From contig JAUXDF010000129.1 of NCBI GenBank assembly GCA_030618505.1, forward strand, positions 1-7,944: a stretch of 7,944 bases of DNA. The letters are read 5' to 3'. The position numbers and the translations under genes are program-made. The notes beneath the pieces are model-generated. The model was not told the DNA's origin. It saw only the letters and a list, made by a program, of their open reading frames with translations, and did no database searches. How positions within the stretch are numbered: the stretch's first letter is position 1; each line of letters starts with the position of its first letter. The DNA is from Spongiibacteraceae bacterium (GTDB lineage: Bacteria; Pseudomonadota; Gammaproteobacteria; Pseudomonadales; PIVM01). Below, in pieces: positions 6,084-7,944 of the stretch.

Positions 6084-6773
6084 ATGCGCCTGGACAAATA
6101 CCTCAGCAATTCAACAGAGCTCACCCGTTCTCAGGCAAAAAAGGCTCTTAAAGCGCGTCTTGTTACCGTTGACGGCTGTGTTGTTAAAGATGGCGCTACG
6201 CAGATTACAGCGGAACAAACTATCCGCCTTGATGACTGCCCTGTCGAGGCAAGCGGACAACGTTATTTTATGCTCTATAAACCCGTGGGTTATATATCTG
6301 CCACTAAGGATAAAAACCAGCTCACCGCGTTTGAACTGCTTGATGAAATCAATCTGGATAAATTACATATTGCCGGAAGGCTTGATATCGATTCAAGCGG
6401 CCTGCTGTTAATCACTAGTGATGGCAACTGGTCTCACAGAATCACCTCCCCGAAACATCACTGCGACAAACGCTATCAGGTTGAAACCAGCGAGGTCATT
6501 GCACCCTCCGCCGTCGAAAAATTTGCCGAAGGTATTTTATTGTCCAGTGAAAGCCGCAAAACCCGTCCAGCTAAACTGGAGATCATTGATGATTTTAACG
6601 CAGTAATTATTATTAACGAGGGGAAATACCATCAGGTCAAACGTATGTTTGCCGCCGTTGGTAATCATGTTGATTCCCTGCACCGCAGCAGCATTGGTAA
6701 GATCACGCTGGATGAATCACTGCGCGAAGGTGAATACCGTCCACTCACTCATGACGAGATTAATAGTATTTAA
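6084..6773 (+). CDS. rsuA: 16S rRNA pseudouridine(516) synthase RsuA
   Basis: RsuA converts U516 of 16S rRNA (helix 18) to pseudouridine during 30S assembly in the cytoplasm. The 229-residue protein is close to the E. coli length of 231. Residues 1-55 form the S4-type RNA-binding domain (MRLDKYLSNSTELTRSQAKKAL, cited here as MRLDKYLSN then LTRSQAKKAL; RLVTVDG). The catalytic domain follows with RYFMLYKPVGY at 60-70, then GRLDIDSSGLLL at 98-109, where Asp101 is the expected nucleophile, then WSHRITSPKHHCDKRY at 116-131. The closing motif is GKYHQVKRMFAAVGNHV at 180-196. WSHRITSP and the closing motif are nearly identical to E. coli RsuA, which separates it from RluB/E/F. A GAGGA at 6064-6068 lies 15 bases before the ATG, rather far for a ribosome-binding site. 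The gene ends 3 bp before the next, so the two are almost certainly one operon. Confidence 0.95.
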   Translation: MRLDKYLSNSTELTRSQAKKALKARLVTVDGCVVKDGATQITAEQTIRLDDCPVEASGQRYFMLYKPVGYISATKDKNQLTAFELLDEINLDKLHIAGRLDIDSSGLLLITSDGNWSHRITSPKHHCDKRYQVETSEVIAPSAVEKFAEGILLSSESRKTRPAKLEIIDDFNAVIIINEGKYHQVKRMFAAVGNHVDSLHRSSIGKITLDESLREGEYRPLTHDEINSI

Positions 6774-6776
6774 GCC

Positions 6777-7820
6777 ATGCAGGATACCGCCCTTTCCCTA
6801 TTGCTTGCCCATAAAACAAGCAGTGACAAAAACATCTGGTTTGCCGATGAAAATATTGCTGGCGAAACGATACCCAATGCCTGCGATAAGTGGCGCCCTA
6901 AGGTAATCAGCAATCGCATTAATGTTGTTAATCATTTTCAAGCGTTGGATTACCCGGCAGAGTTCAGCGATTTTGATTGTTCCGCTATTGCAGATGAAAC
7001 TATTGATGTCGTGCATTATCGCATTTCAAAGGAAAAAGCGGCTGTTCACCATATTATTAACCAAAGCTACCGCATGCTTAATGAAGGCGGACAACTCATA
7101 ATTTCAGGGCTGAAAAAAGAAGGCATAAAAACCTACATTAAAAAAGCGGCAAGCCTATTTGCCGGCGAAAAGCTTCAATATAAAGATAAACCTCATACTT
7201 TTTGTGCAGTGCTGACAAAAGCACAGTCCGATCAAGCAGAATACCTTAACGACAAAAACTACCAGAACATTCGACTGATTGGCGCTGAGGATAGCTTCAG
7301 CTTATATAGCAAACCCGGCGTTTTTGGCTGGGAAAAGATTGATAAGGGCAGCGCCTTTCTTGTTGAACATCTTGCAGATTTTTTATCGCCAATATATAAG
7401 AAAGATACTTTACTTGATCTTGGTTGTGGTTATGGCTATCTATCTCTCATGGCAAGTCAGTACGGATTTAAACAGATTAGCGCTACTGACAATAATGCAG
7501 CGGCACTAAAATCCTGTGAATATAATTTTTCACATCACAAACTGAACGCCATCACTCTTGCTGATGATTGCGCTGCAAATATCAAAGACAAATTCGATAT
7601 TATCCTCTGCAACCCTCCCTTTCATCAGGGATTTTCGATAGAGGGCGTACTGACCGATCAGTTTCTTAGTACCGCAAAACGACTGCTTACAAAGAAAGGG
7701 GCGGCATTATTTGTGATCAACTCCTTTATCCCACTTGAGCGAAAAGCTCAGCAGTATTTTGATCATGTTGAAATATTTGCGGAGAATAGAAGTTTTAAGT
7801 TAGTGCGCTGTCAACAGTGA
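6777..7820 (+). CDS. rsmC: RsmC-like 16S rRNA (guanine-N2)-methyltransferase
   Basis: The 347-residue length matches RsmC (343 in E. coli), which methylates N2 of G1207 in 16S rRNA (helix 34) using S-adenosylmethionine. As in RsmC, two methyltransferase-like halves are present. The degenerate N-terminal half (1-170) includes ALSLLLAH at the start and LNEGGQLIISGLKKEGIKTY near 101-120. The catalytic half (about 175-347) has KPGVFGWEKIDKGSAFLVEHL at 179-199, SAM-binding motif I LLDLGCGYGYLSL at 212-224, and the catalytic NPPFHQG at 279-285. RlmG, which acts on 23S rRNA G1835, is the main alternative; KPGVF and NPPFHQG favour RsmC, but the sequence is diverged. ATG 6777 is 3 bp after the rsuA stop with no Shine-Dalgarno match, pointing to translation coupled to rsuA. 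Pairing with rsuA supports a 16S rRNA target. Confidence 0.82.
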   Translation: MQDTALSLLLAHKTSSDKNIWFADENIAGETIPNACDKWRPKVISNRINVVNHFQALDYPAEFSDFDCSAIADETIDVVHYRISKEKAAVHHIINQSYRMLNEGGQLIISGLKKEGIKTYIKKAASLFAGEKLQYKDKPHTFCAVLTKAQSDQAEYLNDKNYQNIRLIGAEDSFSLYSKPGVFGWEKIDKGSAFLVEHLADFLSPIYKKDTLLDLGCGYGYLSLMASQYGFKQISATDNNAAALKSCEYNFSHHKLNAITLADDCAANIKDKFDIILCNPPFHQGFSIEGVLTDQFLSTAKRLLTKKGAALFVINSFIPLERKAQQYFDHVEIFAENRSFKLVRCQQ

Positions 7821-7868
7821 CTAGGCTAGTGCCCATCCAGAAACTGCTGATTTTCGAAAATTAAGTCC
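7821..7868. other. Short palindromic tail after the RsmC gene
   Basis: The stop codon is followed by CTAGGCTAG and, at 7850-7861, the perfect 12-bp palindrome ATTTTCGAAAAT. The string GTGCCCATCCAGAAAC in between looks like an insertion-sequence terminus to me, and the CTAG pair beside it could mark a target site, but there is no second end in the window to confirm it. Confidence 0.25.
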
Positions 7869-7944
7869 GGTCATGGCCAACGTAAATCTAGCTCCTAGGC
7901 CTTTTCAAGGCCTTTAAGTCGCAAGATTTACGTTGGCCATGACC
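7869..7944. repeat. 76-bp palindromic element with perfect 21-bp arms
   Basis: Positions 7869-7889 and 7924-7944 are exact reverse complements over 21 bp (the left arm begins GGTCATGGCCAACG; the right arm ends CGTTGGCCATGACC). The 34-base interior holds its own hairpin, AGGCCTT (7897-7903) and AAGGCCT (7907-7913) around TTC. The window ends exactly with the right arm, so the arms could extend further. It lies about 50 bp after the rsuA-rsmC unit and could act as a transcription barrier, although no T-tract is in view. Candidates are a miniature inverted-repeat element, a REP-type repeat, or the end of an insertion sequence. Confidence 0.85.

Noticed and set aside
6037..6906. Additional plus-strand ORFs overlapping rsuA and the rsmC start
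   Set aside because: They are out-of-frame shadows; the rsuA and rsmC frames carry all the family motifs.
1..7944. A new defence, retron, CRISPR or toxin-antitoxin system
   Set aside because: The only reverse transcriptase is a truncated group II intron type, there are no regularly spaced repeats, and no effector or toxin gene accompanies it. I could not support any such system here.

Overview
The window looks like gammaproteobacterial chromosomal DNA of moderate GC content (mid-40s per cent by eye). The rRNA-modification genes and the AraC-type regulator are most like those of marine or cellulolytic gammaproteobacteria, but I cannot name a genus. It opens inside a gene and stops exactly at the end of a perfect inverted repeat, so it may be a whole contig broken at repeats.

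Layout: (1) 1-1181, a 5'-truncated DUF418 (YeiB-like) polytopic membrane protein, plus strand. (2) About 1250-2117, a graveyard of mobile DNA. It holds one copy of a diverged repeat of about 76 nt, a hairpin and ribosome-binding site leading a short truncated plus-strand ORF, and, on the minus strand, a group II intron remnant. In that remnant the 5' ribozyme sequence is fused by an internal deletion to a reverse transcriptase fragment. (3) 2388-3407, an intact AraC-family regulator on the minus strand. (4) 3408-3883, a 476-bp divergent intergenic region with a nested dyad symmetry and a candidate regulator promoter. (5) 3884-5542, a 552-residue lipoprotein with a probable beta-propeller body and no known function, closed by a clear intrinsic terminator. 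(6) 5601-6083, a spacer with a broken small reading frame and the second copy of the 76-nt repeat. (7) 6084-7820, rsuA and an rsmC-like gene separated by 3 bp. (8) 7821-7944, a palindrome-rich tail ending in a 21-bp perfect inverted repeat.

How the genes fit together: rsuA and the rsmC-like gene form a tight two-gene unit, both predicted to modify 16S rRNA (a pseudouridine and an m2G). The AraC-type regulator and the lipoprotein are divergent and share a control region, so regulation of one by the other is plausible but only inferred. I found no defence system, CRISPR array, tRNA, rRNA gene or prophage. The least explained items are the terminal palindrome, the two-copy repeat, the deleted intron and the uncharacterised lipoprotein.
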